Notes: generated by a model not told the origin, from the sequence alone. A DNA stretch of 64,000 bases from Apostichopus japonicus (GCF_037975245.1 NC_092575.1:9518001-9582000), one strand, 5' to 3'. Shown: positions 53,487 to 64,000, numbered from the stretch's first letter. Numbers and translations are program-made.

Positions 53487-53741
53487 ATCAAACCTAACCC
53501 CTAAAACACTGATCCATCCTCAAGATTCCTTAATATTCGGTTCGTATCCTGTAACGTTAAAAATTCCCGAACGTTTCCTTACTAAAGTTATACAAAGTAA
53601 AGGACTTCAAGTTTCCTTAATATTCCTTAATATTCGAACGTTTACTATCAAACCTAACCCCTAACACACTGATCAATCCTCAAGTTTCCTTAATATTCGG
53701 TTCGTATCCTGTAACGTTAACAATTCCCGAACGTTTTCCTT
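53487..53741. repeat. 94-bp direct repeat inside the fold-back element
   Basis: A segment starting atcaaacctaacccctaa and ending cccgaacgttt-cctt occurs at 53487-53581 and again at 53647-53741 with about five differences. It forms the right-hand half of the element, outside the shorter nested copy. Confidence 0.9.
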
Positions 53742-53933
53742 TGGAAATATCATATTTAATCAAGGTTGGGCGAAATGACCAGGCTGGTTGGGCGAAATGA
53801 CCAGGCTGGTTGGGCGAAATGACCAGGCTGGTTGGGCGAAATGACCAGGCTGGTTGGGCGAAATGGTAAGGTTGGGCGAAATGGCAGTTGGGCGAAATGG
53901 TTGTTGGGCGAAGTGTCCTGCTTCCCACACAAT

Positions 53934-55172
53934 AATATAGCAGAATCTCCATTGGCTATGCTCATACTTATCCACTTTTACTGATGTTTAAACAGACAGA
54001 CATATACAATTATACATACTTTACACACATAGCAGAATCTCCATTGGCTATGCTCATACTCATCCACTTATACTGATGTTTAAACAGACAGACATATACA
54101 ATTATACATACACACAATAATATAGCAGAATCTCCATTGGCTATGCTCATACTTATCCACTTTTACTGATGTTTAAACAGACAGACATATACAATTATAC
54201 ATACACACAATAATATAGCAGAATCTCCATTGGCTATGCTCATACTCATCCACTTATACTGATGTTTAAACAGACAGACATATACAATTATACATACTGT
54301 ACACACATAGCAGAATCTCCATTGGCTGTGCTCATACTCATCCACTTATACTGATGTTTAAAAAGACAGACATATACAATTATACATACACACAATAATA
54401 TAGCAGAATCTCCATTGGCTATGCTCATACTCATCCACTTACAGTGATGTTTAAACAGACAGACATATACAATTATACATACACACAATAATATAGCAGA
54501 ATCTCCATTGGCTATGCTCATACTCATCCACTTACAGTGATGTTTAAACAGACAGACATATACAATTATACATACTTTACACACATAGCAGAATCTCCAT
54601 TGGCTATGCTCATACTCATCCACTTATACTGATGTTTAAACAGACAGACATATACAATTATACATACACACAATAATATAGCAGAATCTCCATTGGCTAT
54701 GCTCATACTTATCCACTTTTACTGATGTTTAAACAGACAGACATATACAATTATACATACACACAATAATATAGCAGAATCTCCATTGGCTATGCTCATA
54801 CTCATCCACTTATACTGATGTTTAAACAGACAGGCATATACAATTATACATACTGTACACACATAGCAGAATCTCCATTGGCTATGCTCATACTCATCCA
54901 CTTATACTGATGTTTAAACAGACAGACATATACAATTATACATACACACAATAATATAGCAGAATCTCCATTGGCTATGCTCATACTCATCCACTTACAC
55001 TGATGTTTAAACAGACAGACATATACAATTATACATACTGTACACACATAGCAGAATCTCCATTGGCTATGCTCATACTCATCCACTTACACTGATGTTT
55101 AAACAGACAGACATATACAATTATACATACACACAATAATATAGCAGAATCTCCATTGGCTATGCTCATACT
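53934..55172. repeat. 93-bp intronic array, upper segment (about 13 copies)
   Basis: Continuation of the same array above the inserted element. A variant unit (tactgtacacacatag or tactttacacacatag in place of tacacacaataatatag) recurs near 54013, 54294, 54569 and 54849, about every three units (275-281 bp), then after two units at 55035. This is a higher-order repeat. Confidence 0.95.
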
Positions 55173-55742
55173 CATTCCACTTTCTACTCTTGACAACTTG
55201 AGATACCAATGCTATGAAATAAAAGTTTCTATCACATATGTTGGACAATTCCAACAGATAATTTTGCTTTTTATCAACATTGACTAGATGTCCTCAGTAA
55301 ATTGTTTGCTAGAACTCTTCCATTATTAGTCTTGATTATATAAATGTCATTACACTGCACACTGAATCAAAAACTAACTCCTTATCAACAACACTATAAG
55401 GTTACAAATATACAGTGAGCTGGAGCTGAAATCATACTGAATCAGGGATTGAGTCATCTTTGCCAGAACAGTGTAAGGATGATGTCAATCCATGAACTGG
55501 TCACACATTTGGTGGCTCTGCTACAGAAGGTCACAATTTCACAAACATACAGTAGGAACACAGCTGGCTAACTTGTTTACTTTCAACAAACAAATTAATG
55601 AACAAGTTGTGCATGTTGATGGATGACCAGCTAAACAGTGATATTATGTATAAAGCTTGTATCTGCTGAAATAATGATCATGCCATCCAACCCCTCCCCC
55701 CCCCCCATCCCACAACCTCTTCTCCCCATCCCCAATAAACAC
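55173..55742. other. intron sequence with a C-run
   Basis: Contains a C-run at 55690-55706. No exon could be supported, although phase requires at least one between 55743 and 52085. Confidence 0.4.
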
Positions 55743-55908
55743 CAAGAGAGGAATGAAACCATTCAACAACAATTGAGAAAAACATTTTGGCAGTGATGGT
55801 AAGACGAGCTCTGTCCTCTCTAGCAAATGACATGGCACTCCTGTGCATTACAATGTGAATCTCTTTAACTCTTTCCCAAGATATTCCTCGGTTACTCCAG
55901 AAAACAGT
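55743..55908 (-). CDS. exon of unidentified minus-strand gene (166 nt)
   Basis: Acceptor gtagttctcacag just above 55908. Donor CTCTTG/GTGTTT, with an alternative GAAGAG/GTTGTG about 27 bases further. The phase-0 frame is open for 55 codons: TVFWSNRGISWERVKE, then IHIVMHRSAMSFARED, RARLTITAKMFFSIVV and EWFHSSL. The mix of charged and hydrophobic residues suggests helices of a folded cytosolic protein. This is the longest clearly protein-like open stretch in the upper half of the gene. Family not recognised. Confidence 0.6.
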
Positions 55909-56568
55909 CTGTGAGAACTACGTCATTAGGATTAAAGCTTGACTTGTCTGCGACAAACAGTTAACCAACCAATCTATTATAACCCCAGATCTAATGACAA
56001 TTCAACATATTTTAGAGTTCCTAATCTATTATCAGTTAATTATCACAAAATACAGATATCTATAAAAGCCTTTTTCATCTCAACTGGCACAGTGGATGGT
56101 GCAGATTATAACATGAAGGTGCCAGAAACTAAGCAAAATACAAAAGTTTTCATATCTTTCTTAAGTAACATAAATATGAGAATCTGGCTATAAGTGATTG
56201 ATGTAAGAATCATGCAACAATTTTTCTCATTATCAGTTCTAATGCACAATATCACTCAAAGTTAAATAAAAACACTAAATTAAAGTCTTCAAAGAACACT
56301 GCTTGCTATATCCAGTTGATTAGATGTATAGCATAGGCAATAACACACCCTTTCATTGCACACAAATTACTGCTAACAGTGCAAAAAATCTCTGAAATTG
56401 TATCTCTAAAGGCATAACTTTGATCACAAATGTAATGATTACATGATGAAATTAATAAAATGTGAAGCAATTATTGACTTTGAATTGTGTGCTTTAAGAT
56501 TGAGTGTGTAATGGTGGTCTCGATAATCTTCATATGATATCCATATATGGGTATGAGGCAATATTTAC
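55909..56568. other. intron sequence, possible 23-nt microexon at 56276-56298
   Basis: On the minus strand a 23-nt piece between tagcaagcag and GTGTTT would read L-FFEDFNL. It would join the phase-1 end of the exon at 56569 to the phase-0 start at 55908. The acceptor tract is modest, so it is only a suggestion. Confidence 0.2.
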
Positions 56569-56638
56569 AGACATCTCCCAATGTATCAAGTAGCCAAGTA
56601 GGCAATTGACAGGGTAGTTTAGTTCCAGGAAAGCTGGT
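56569..56638 (-). CDS. exon of unidentified minus-strand gene
   Basis: The acceptor is either gttttgctcaaag (start 56638) or five bases further (aaagaccag, start 56633). The second would continue the phase of the exon at 56859-56949 exactly. Donor GTCT/GTAAAT. The open frame reads TSFPGTKLPCQLPTWLL, then DTLGDV, leaving one base. Pro/Leu/Trp content looks protein-like. The alternative acceptor matters because it decides whether this exon follows its neighbour directly. Confidence 0.45.
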
Positions 56639-56858
56639 CTTTGAGCAAAACAACTTTTATTACCAAAAGCTTAAAATCTTCCAGGGTAATATTCACTGAC
56701 TTGACAAAGCCTACCACCATAATTTACTGATCAAGTTAGATTGCATCAACATCTGTGTTGGCACAAAAGAGCACCAAATTTAATATATCTGGAATTCAAT
56801 CACATCAACATATGCAAAATGCAGTCTGCTCAAATTAATAAAGGAAAAAGTAAACAAC

Positions 56859-56949
56859 TTGTAGTTCAATTTAGAGAAAGCATACAAGAGATCTCCAGAT
56901 GTACAAATATCCTCACCCTCATAGTATACATGCATTCTGGAGGTATTTA
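56859..56949 (-). CDS. exon of unidentified minus-strand gene, abutting the 94-bp array
   Basis: Acceptor attttatcacag just above 56949. It continues the phase left by the exon at 61238-61275. The frame reads NTSRMHVYYEGEDICT, then SGDLLYAFSKLNY. The donor used here (CTACAA/GTTGTT) is weak but gives a phase compatible with the next exon. The frame otherwise runs on to a stop at 56780. The first 20 bases (TAAATACCTCCAGAATGCAT) and the acceptor are repeated in nearly every unit of the upstream array. Confidence 0.45.
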
Positions 56950-59900
56950 CTGTGATAAAACATAATGGGATTGTAAAGAGTGTTGGTAACACCTCACCCT
57001 CAGACTATGATATATAGTAACACATAGTATGCATTCTGGAGGTATTTACTGTGTTAAAACATATAATGGGATTGCTGAGAGCGTTGGTAACACCTCACCC
57101 TCAGACTATAGTTACACAAAATATGCATTCTGGAGGTATTTACTGTGTTAAAACATAAAATGGGGGTGCAGAGAGCATTGGTAACACCTCACCCTCAGAC
57201 TATAGTTACACAAAATATGCATTCTGGAGGTATTTACTGTGTTAAAACATAAAATGGGGGTGCAGAGAGCGTTGGTAACACCTCACCCTCAGACTATAGT
57301 TACACAAAATATGCATTCTGGAGGTATTTACTGTGTTAAAACATAAAATGGGGGTGCAGATAGCATTGGTAACACCTCACCCTCAGACTATAGTTACACA
57401 AAATATGCATTCTGGAGGTATTTACTGTGTTAAAACATATAATGGGGGTGCAGAGAGCATTGGTAACACATCACCCTCAGACTATAGTTACACAAAATAT
57501 GCATTCTGGAGGTATTTACTGTGTTAAAACATATAATGGGGGTGCAGAGAGCGTTGGTAACACCTCACCCTCAGACTATAGTTACACAAAATATGCATTC
57601 TGGAGGTATTTACTGTGTTAAAACATAAAATGGGGGTGCAGAGAGCGTTGGTAACACCTCACCCTCAGACTATAGTTACACAAAATATGCATTCTGGAGG
57701 TATTTACTGTGTTAAAACATAAAATGGGGGTGCAGAGAGCGTTGGTTACACCTCACCCTCAGACTATAGTTACATAAAATATGCATTCTGGAGGTATTTA
57801 CTGTGTTAAAACATATAATGGGGGTGCAGAGAGCATTGGTTACACCTCACCCTCAGACTATAGTTACATAAAATATGCATTCTGGAGGTATTTACTGTGT
57901 TAAAACATATAATGGGGGTGCAGAGGGCGTTGGTAACACCTCACCCTCAGACTATGATATATAGTAACACATAGTATGCATTCTGGAAATATTTAGTGGT
58001 AAAATATAATGAAGTTGCAACTAGGATATTCACTGGTAACACCTCCAAGGACTATACATACTGTATAAATATGGATTTTGGAGATATGTACTGTAGTCAA
58101 ACATAATAGGATTGAAGAGGGCATTGGTTACACCTCACCCTCAGACTAAAGTTACACAAAATATATGCATTCTGGAGGTATATATTTACTGTGTTAAAAC
58201 ATAATGGTATTGTAGAAGGCATTGGTAACACCTCACCCTCAGACTATAGTTACACAAAATATGCATTCTGGAGGTATTTACTGTGTTAAAACATAAAATG
58301 GGGGTGCAGATAGCATTGGTAACACCTCACCCTCAGACTATAGTTACACAAAATATGCATTCTGGAGGTATTTACTGTGTTAAAACATAAAATGGGGGTG
58401 CAGAGAGCGTTGGTAACACCTCACCCTCAGACTATAGTTACACAAAATATGCATTCTGGAGGTATTTACTGTGTTAAAACATAAAATGGGGGTGCAGAGA
58501 GCGTTGGTAACACCTCACCCTCAGACTATAGTTACACAAAATATGCATTCTGGAGATATGTACTCTGGTGAAACATAATGGGATGGTAGAAGGCATTGGT
58601 AACACCTCACCCTCAGACTAAAGTTACACAAAATATATGCATTCTGGAGATATGTACTCTGGTAAAACATAATGGGATTGTAGAAGGCATTGGTAACACC
58701 TCACCCTCAGACTATAGTTACACAAAATATATGCATTCTGGAGGTATTTACTGTGTTAAAACATAAAATGGGGGGTGCAGAGAGCGTTGGTAACACCTCA
58801 CCCTCAGACTATAGTTACACAAAATATGCATTCTGGAGGTATTTACTGTGTTAAAACATAAAATGGGGGTGCAGATAGCATTGGTAACACCTCACCCTCA
58901 GACTATAGTTACACAAAATATGCATTCTGGAGGTATTTACTGTGTTAAAACATAAAATGGGGGTGCAGAGAGCGTTGGTAACACCTCACCCTCAGACTAT
59001 AGTTACACAAAATATGCATTCTGGAGGTATTTACTGTGTTAAAACATATAATGGGGGTGCAGAGAGCATTGGTTACACATCACCCTCAGACTATAGTTAC
59101 ACAAAATATGCATTCTGGAGGTATTTACTGTGTTAAAACATAAAATGGGGGTGCAGAGAGCGTTGGTAACACCTCACCCTCAGACTATAGTTACACAAAA
59201 TATGCATTCTGGAGGTATTTACTGTGTTAAAACATATAATGGGGGTGTAGAGAGCGTTGGTTACACCTCACCCTCAGACTATAGTTACACAAAATATGCA
59301 TTCTGGAGGTATTTACTGTGTTAAAACATATAATGGGGGTGCAGAGAGCGTTGGTTACACCTCACCCTCAGACTATAGTTACACAAAATATGCATTCTGG
59401 AGGTATTTACTGTGTTAAAACATATAATGGTGGTGCAGAGAGTATTGGTTACACCTCACCCTCAGACTATAGTTACACAAAATATGCATTCTGGAGGTAT
59501 TTACTGTGTTAAAACATATAATGGGATTGCAGAGAGCATTGGTAACACATCACCCTCAGACTATAGTTACACAAAATATGCATTCTGGAGGTATTTACTG
59601 TGTTAAAACATATAATGGGGGTGCAGAGAGCATTGGTTACACCTCACCCTCAGACTATAGTTACATAAAATATGCATTCTGGAGGTATTTACTGTGTTAA
59701 AACATATAATGGGGGTGCAGAGAGCGTTGGTAACACCTCACCCTCAGACTATGATATATAGTAACACATAGTATGCATTCTGGAAATATTTAGTGGTAAA
59801 ATATAATGAAGTTGCAACTAGGATATTCACTGGTAACACCTCCAAGGACTATACATACTGTATAAATATGGATTTTGGAGATATGTACTGTAGTCAAACA

Positions 59901-61205
59901 TAATAGGATTGAAGAGGGCATTGGTAACACCTCACCTTCAGACTAAAGTTACACAAAATATATGCATTCTGGAGGTATTTACTGTGTTAAAACATAATGG
60001 GATTGTAGAAGGCATTGGTAACACCTCACCCTCAGACTATAGTTACACAAAATATGCATTCTGGAGGTATTTACTGTGTTAAAACATAAAATGGGGGTGC
60101 AGAGAGCGTTGGTAACACCTCACCCTCAGACTATAGTTACAACAAATATGCATTCTGGAGATATGTACTCTGGTAAAACATAATGGGATTGTAGAAGGCA
60201 TTGGTAACACCTCACCCTCAGACTTTAGTTACACAAAATATGCATTCTGGAGGTATTTACTGTGTTAAAACATAAAATGGGGGTGCAGAGAGCGTTGGTA
60301 ACACCTCACCCTCAGACTATAGTTACACAAAATATGCATTCTGGAGGTATTTACTGTGTTAAAACATAAAATGGGGGTGCAGAGAGCGTTGGTAACACCT
60401 CACCCTCAGACTATAGTTACACAAAATATGCATTCTGGAGGTATTTACTGTGTTAAAACATAAAATGGGGGTGCAGAGAGCGTTGGTAACACCTCACCCT
60501 CAGACTATAGTTACACAAAATATGCATTCTGGAGGAATTTACTGTGTTAAAACATATAATGGGGGTGCAGAGAGCATTGGTTACACCTCACCCTCAGACT
60601 ATAGTTACATAAAATATGCATTCTGGAGGTATTTACTGTGTTAAAACATATAATGGGGGTGCAGAGAGCATTGGCCCTCAGACTATAGTTACATAAAATA
60701 TGCATTCTGGAGGTATTTACTGTGTTAAAACATATAATGGGGGTGCAGAGAGCGTTGGTAACACCTCACCCTCAGACTATGATATATAGTAACACATAGT
60801 ATGCATTCTGGAAATATTTAGTGGTAAAATTTAATGAAGTTGCAACTAGGATATTCACTGGTAACACCTCCAAGGACTATACATACTGTATAAATATGGA
60901 TTTTGGAGATATGTACTGTAGTCAAACATAATAGGATTGAAGAGGGCATTGGTAACACCTCACCCTCAGACTAAAGTTACACAAAATATATGCATTCTGG
61001 AGATATGTACTCTGGTAAAACATAATGGGATTGTAGAGGGCATTGGTAACACCTCACCCTCAGACTATAGTTACACAAAATATGCATTCTGGAAGATATG
61101 TACTCTGGTAAAACATAATGGGATTGTAGAGGGCATTGGTAACGCCTCACCCTCAGACTATAGTTACACTATATCCTTTTCGCAGATATTTACTGTGGTA
61201 ATATA
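56950..61205. repeat. 94-bp intronic array, about 45 copies, with higher-order structure
   Basis: The plus-strand unit is tatgcattctggaggtattt actgtgttaaaacata-aaatgggggtgcagagagc then gttggtaacacctcaccctcagactatagttacacaaaa. A diverged cassette (ggaaatatttagtggtaaaa to about 140 bp on) occurs near 57983, 59783 and 60810, marking higher-order blocks of about 1800 and 1030 bp. On the minus strand each unit has an acceptor-like ACACAG followed by the start of the exon at 56949, and a donor-like GAGG/GTGAGG. Repeated 64-codon frames are unit artefacts, because 94 is not a multiple of three. Confidence 0.97.
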
Positions 61206-61237
61206 AAATGGGATTGCAGAGGGCATTGGCAACATAC

Positions 61238-61275
61238 TTCTATAGACATCACGTTCAAAATGCGACAATTTAAAG
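61238..61275 (-). CDS. short exon of unidentified minus-strand gene (38 nt)
   Basis: Acceptor gatcaaacgcag just above 61275 and donor AGAA/GTATGT. It takes two bases from the exon at 61473-61504 to form Ser, then reads FKLSHFERDVYR, leaving one base. This fits the exon at 56949. The pyrimidine tract is poor. Confidence comes mainly from the double phase agreement and the good donor. Confidence 0.35.
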
Positions 61276-61472
61276 CTGCGTTTGATCAGGTTAATCCATT
61301 TAATCTTTCTAGGTTAAGGATTACTTGCCATTAAAGAATTTCTTAAAATAAAGGATTTGAATTGTCTTTACTAATTTTTCTGGTTTTCAACAGCTAACAA
61401 CAACAACAACAAGTTCCCAGCTAATTATGTTCTGTACAGAGTATACTTAGACATAAAAGCCACCTCTCACAC
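61276..61472. other. intron sequence
   Basis: Contains a short (CAA)n at 61398-61413 (plus strand). No other feature. Confidence 0.5.
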
Positions 61473-61504
61473 CTTTGTAACATATTGACTATAATTGGTA
61501 TCAA
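61473..61504 (-). CDS. short exon of unidentified minus-strand gene (32 nt)
   Basis: A strong acceptor (tctgttgttcttcatgctgcag) above 61504 and donor AAAG/GTGTGAG. In phase 0, as left by the exon at 62366-62536, it reads LIPIIVNMLQ plus two bases, a hydrophobic helix-like piece. Another phase (DTNYSQYVTK) is also open, so the frame rests on the neighbours. Confidence 0.4.
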
Positions 61505-62365
61505 CTGCAGCATGAAGAACAACAGAACATTAATAACAACAAATTACCAAAATAAATTACACACATATTTGTAAACAATATTAATTATATTATACAGTAT
61601 CTTTTAAGTAGTTATAAACCTGCATTTGTGAAATTCTACAATGTCAGCTTTGGTTTCCTCTTAAATATTGTAGGTTGATTGGTGCAACAATTAGAGCACT
61701 TTCATCATTCGAAAACACAGTCATGGCTCTGTGTAATTTTTAATAAATATATTTAAGAGTAAGTTTAAAAGTTGTGTCATTACAATCTCCTTCCAAATGA
61801 CTTGATAGCAAATATGTATTTTCTGATTAATTCTCTATTAGTTTATTGTCAGTCTAATAAGGACTGCAAACACACACTACTTCAATACTGTGTACATTTA
61901 ACTGAATAACCTTTACACACTTCAAATCAAAATTAGGGGCAGTATTCAGATTCATGAATGAAGAACGATGTAAAGCCACAGAGTGCTGCATGCACTAGGT
62001 CTTAGGCAACAACAACACAGCAGCAATACAGCTACTGCATAGTGGACTATAATTACTGATATGCTTCACCCAAAAGACAATACATTAAGTCAACCATCTT
62101 TGTATCTCTGAACAGAGATAAGTTTCCCAGCAATCTCTTTTTCTGTTTCTTTTTTAATTGGAATTGTTTCCTTTGTAATCATGGAAAAGCTGCATTTCCA
62201 GTCAATATTGAACAATTTGAAAATGAGGAAAAGAGGACAATTCCTTCATTAAAGTCTCCATATAATGTTAAAGTATGTTCAGGAGAGTAATGATCACATA
62301 GCCATTGTACACAACATATCCCATCAATTGAGCTTATAATGCATCATTTCTGCAGTACTTAAAAC
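61505..62365. other. intron sequence
   Basis: AT-rich, no frames above 60 codons apart from the exon-associated one, no repeats recognised. Confidence 0.45.
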
Positions 62366-62536
62366 CTGTTTATCTGGTATGGAAGGAAACCTTTCTATCT
62401 GTTTGGTATTTGCTGACCAGTGAAACTCAGCAAATCTTTTTGTTTTCAATGACCAATGCTTATAGTTGCTTTCAACATCAAACATTTTAGTTACCAAGGT
62501 TATGTATGAAATAAACCAATCAAGAGGACAACTGGC
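62366..62536 (-). CDS. exon of unidentified minus-strand gene (171 nt)
   Basis: Acceptor accattgtttcaatgcag just above 62536 and donor AACAG/GTTTTAAG. Exactly 57 codons, phase 0 at both ends: ASCPLDWFISYITLVTK, then MFDVESNYKHWSLKTK, RFAEFHWSANTKQIERF and PSIPDKQ. The composition is strongly protein-like. An internal GTAACT after the 14th codon is a possible alternative donor. The frame stays open 13 codons beyond the chosen donor. Not recognised as any family. Confidence 0.6.
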
Positions 62537-63731
62537 CTGCATTGAAACAATGGTATAAATGTGACCAAAGCATTCTATTTATAGCGTTGAGCATTAATTT
62601 ATTAGTGAATAGGTAAGAAATCCTATGGTTAAAGATTAATATTTGGTTGGCAGCAAGCCATTACATCACAGTATTGATATGATGATATCTCTTATATTTC
62701 ATCAGCAATGTTACCATAATTGACCTTTCCCTATCTGCTTGTACAGGTTGCCTACCATCGTTTATTCATATCTCCATAAACCAAACTTTCAAGGAGTCTT
62801 CATGAAATTAAAATGCACTAAGATTGAATTTCTCCTCTAAGTGGAGATAATATTGCAGGAAATGAAAAATGCTTGGCAGTGCCAGGCACTGTTCCAACTT
62901 GCTGACGACTGGTATTACCATTTACGTGTAAATTCAATGTTCATGACCTATTAAAGTACATGCTGTTGGGTCTTCACATAACTTTACACTAAAAACATCT
63001 CTTTCCAACTTTAGAAGATGCTTACTGCTTACTTATTAAAATATGATGACAATCCATTTTTGTTTGCTGCTTGATATTATTAAATACTTAAAATATGGAA
63101 AATTGACACCATTCAATTTTCTAGATGGAAGCAATACAATGCATTTTCTTTTGAAAATTCAACCAAACTAGACCTGTTACAAATTAACTCATAAAAGACA
63201 TTGATTTTGTATACATCGAAATTACAGTTCACAATGTTATTTATTTCACAATTGTTCACCATATATGGAACAAGAGTTTGTGTGAAACTACACATAGTCT
63301 GTGATTATTTAATACCATGGATGATCCAGATTTAGAATACTTTTTTCTCACATGAGATATAGTGTTTCACATTTCTACATAACTTTGTCCCGTTATGATT
63401 CAAATAGTCAATCAAAAATATTAAAAGCTGTGATATATCATGAAATACATCAGTAATCATATTAACAGCTGTGAGATAGCATGAAATACATCAGTAAACC
63501 GTGCAACAATCTCTAATCAAACACGATTGTCAATTCTCCTCCACCTTCCCTTTTATCATATTAGTCGGGACCCCTAGAAATGGTTGCAGTGCTATAAAAG
63601 TTATTATTGTTCCGTTGGGGGGGGGGGTGAGAAGTTGGAGAGGGTTTGGGAGTTTTAACTGATTCCATTGTTTCAAATTCTTTGACTTTAAACATTTCGT
63701 ACAGAAGCAACACCTTATGGAGACTTCTTAC
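62537..63731. other. intron sequence
   Basis: Contains a perfect 15-bp palindrome (cagtgccaggcactg near 62878), a possible but unframed minus-strand open piece around 62830-62915, and a short duplication at 63419-63497. Confidence 0.4.
63419..63497. repeat. ~42-bp tandem duplication
   Basis: Two copies of atattaa-agctgtgatat-atcatgaaatacatcagtaa with a few differences, side by side. Confidence 0.8.
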
Positions 63732-63794
63732 TTTAAGTTTAAGGCTCCCAAGGACGATTGAGGTATTTTCATATTTGTACATACACAAGAAAGG
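63732..63794 (-). CDS. exon of unidentified minus-strand gene (63 nt), most upstream seen
   Basis: Acceptor agttgtttttcag just above 63794 and donor AAACTTAAA/GTAAGA, both good. Exactly 21 codons in phase 0: PFLCMYKYENTSIVLGSLKLK without the final residue written here reads PFLCMYKYENTSIVL then GSLKL. Phase 0 at both ends fits the next exon (62366-62536). A different frame is open across the region up to 63922, so a longer or alternative exon is possible. The gene's 5' end lies beyond the window. Confidence 0.4.
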
Positions 63795-64000
63795 CTGAAA
63801 AACAACTCTTCCAAATTGCCATAAAACAAAATACTGTTTGACTTGGTTTTAGTGGTGACTCTTTGTTGCTTCCTTCTAATTACTGCTGGCAGGTTCAATT
63901 TCACCTCAATAGCTACAAGCATTGATAACCCTCAACTACAGCTTTGATTACAAAGTTCTTGCATTCGGTATCTTATTATTCTGTTTAGGTGGGATGGGAT

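Larger units (their letters stand above)
52963..53933. mobile_element. 955-bp fold-back element with tandem-repeat inverted ends, 8-bp target duplication
   Basis: The body is 52971-53925, flanked by cacacaat on both sides (52963-52970, 53926-53933). Both ends are long inverted repeats built of tandem ~22-bp units, catttcgcccaaccagcctg plus gt. The outermost part (cacttcgcccaacaaccatt and on) is shared by both ends. Within it a shorter copy seems complete: 52971 to 53486 begins GCTTTCAAGTCACTTCGCCC and ends, inverted, GCTTTCTAGTCACTTCACCC. It inserted into a unit of the 93-bp array. No transposase. Short frames made of the unit are not genes. Confidence 0.9.

Noticed and set aside
52053-55086. 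Minus-strand frames up to 254 codons with repeated SMSIANGDSAILLC
   Set aside because: Artefact of a 93-bp intronic unit divisible by three. Frames break wherever a unit is 92 bp.
57333-60644. Repeated 64-codon plus-strand frames
   Set aside because: The identical frame arises in each pair of 94-bp units. Copies overlap and the array is intronic on the other strand.
62830-62915. Minus-strand open piece reading RQQVGTVPGTAKHFSFPA
   Set aside because: Protein-like, but no convincing acceptor or donor bounds it and it overlaps a 15-bp palindrome. Left out of the gene model.

Overview
The window is nuclear DNA of an animal: AT-rich, with long stretches lacking genes, many micro- and minisatellites, several small DNA transposons with 8-bp target duplications, decayed retroelements, and (on the minus strand) short exons bounded by consensus splice sites. 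There is no operon structure and there are no long single-exon genes. The mix of repeats (hAT-like elements, CCCC-rich terminal repeats, scattered taggcct and accgta words) suggests a marine invertebrate, perhaps an echinoderm. That assignment is an impression, not a demonstration.

Layout. 1-41 kb: no gene could be recognised. It holds a 16-bp repeat plus (TA)n at the left edge, a 30-bp and a 33-bp minisatellite at 8.7-10.5 kb, a 385-bp hAT-like MITE at 11.0 kb, small minisatellites at 15.4-15.7 kb, a compound trinucleotide block at 18.5-19.4 kb, a GC-rich candidate exon region at 22.5-23.1 kb, a diverged 120-bp repeat followed by 550 bp of (ATC)n at 28.3-29.3 kb, 1.4 kb of a CCCAGTTTATATA repeat at 30.5-32.0 kb, and a 656-bp MITE at 37.9-38.6 kb. 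41.4-42.7 kb: (TA)n and a 50-bp-unit array. 44.3-48.3 kb: a 358-bp MITE, a gag-integrase remnant of an LTR retrotransposon joined to a LINE reverse-transcriptase tail, and a 1.0-kb terminal-inverted-repeat element. 49.3-63.8 kb: a series of exons on the minus strand, separated by introns filled with minisatellites (47-bp, 93-bp and 94-bp units) and one nested fold-back element.

The main gene. Reading the minus strand from 63.8 kb down to 49.35 kb (perhaps to 42.65 kb) gives about a dozen candidate exons with AG acceptors, GT donors and protein-like open frames. Many neighbouring exons agree in phase (63732-63794 to 62366-62536 to 61473-61504 to 61238-61275 to 56859-56949; and 49936-50158 to 49352-49392). 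Others do not join directly, so some exons are still missing. I do not recognise the protein. Neither the start nor the end of the gene is visible.

The most unusual pattern is that the large arrays in this gene abut an exon and have captured its edge. The 94-bp array carries the acceptor and first 20 bases of the exon at 56949. The 93-bp array carries the acceptor of the exon at 52085. The 47-bp array carries the last bases and donor of the exon at 49936. The 41.5-42.6 kb array carries the donor of a possible exon at 42650. Dozens of decoy splice sites therefore lie beside the genuine ones.
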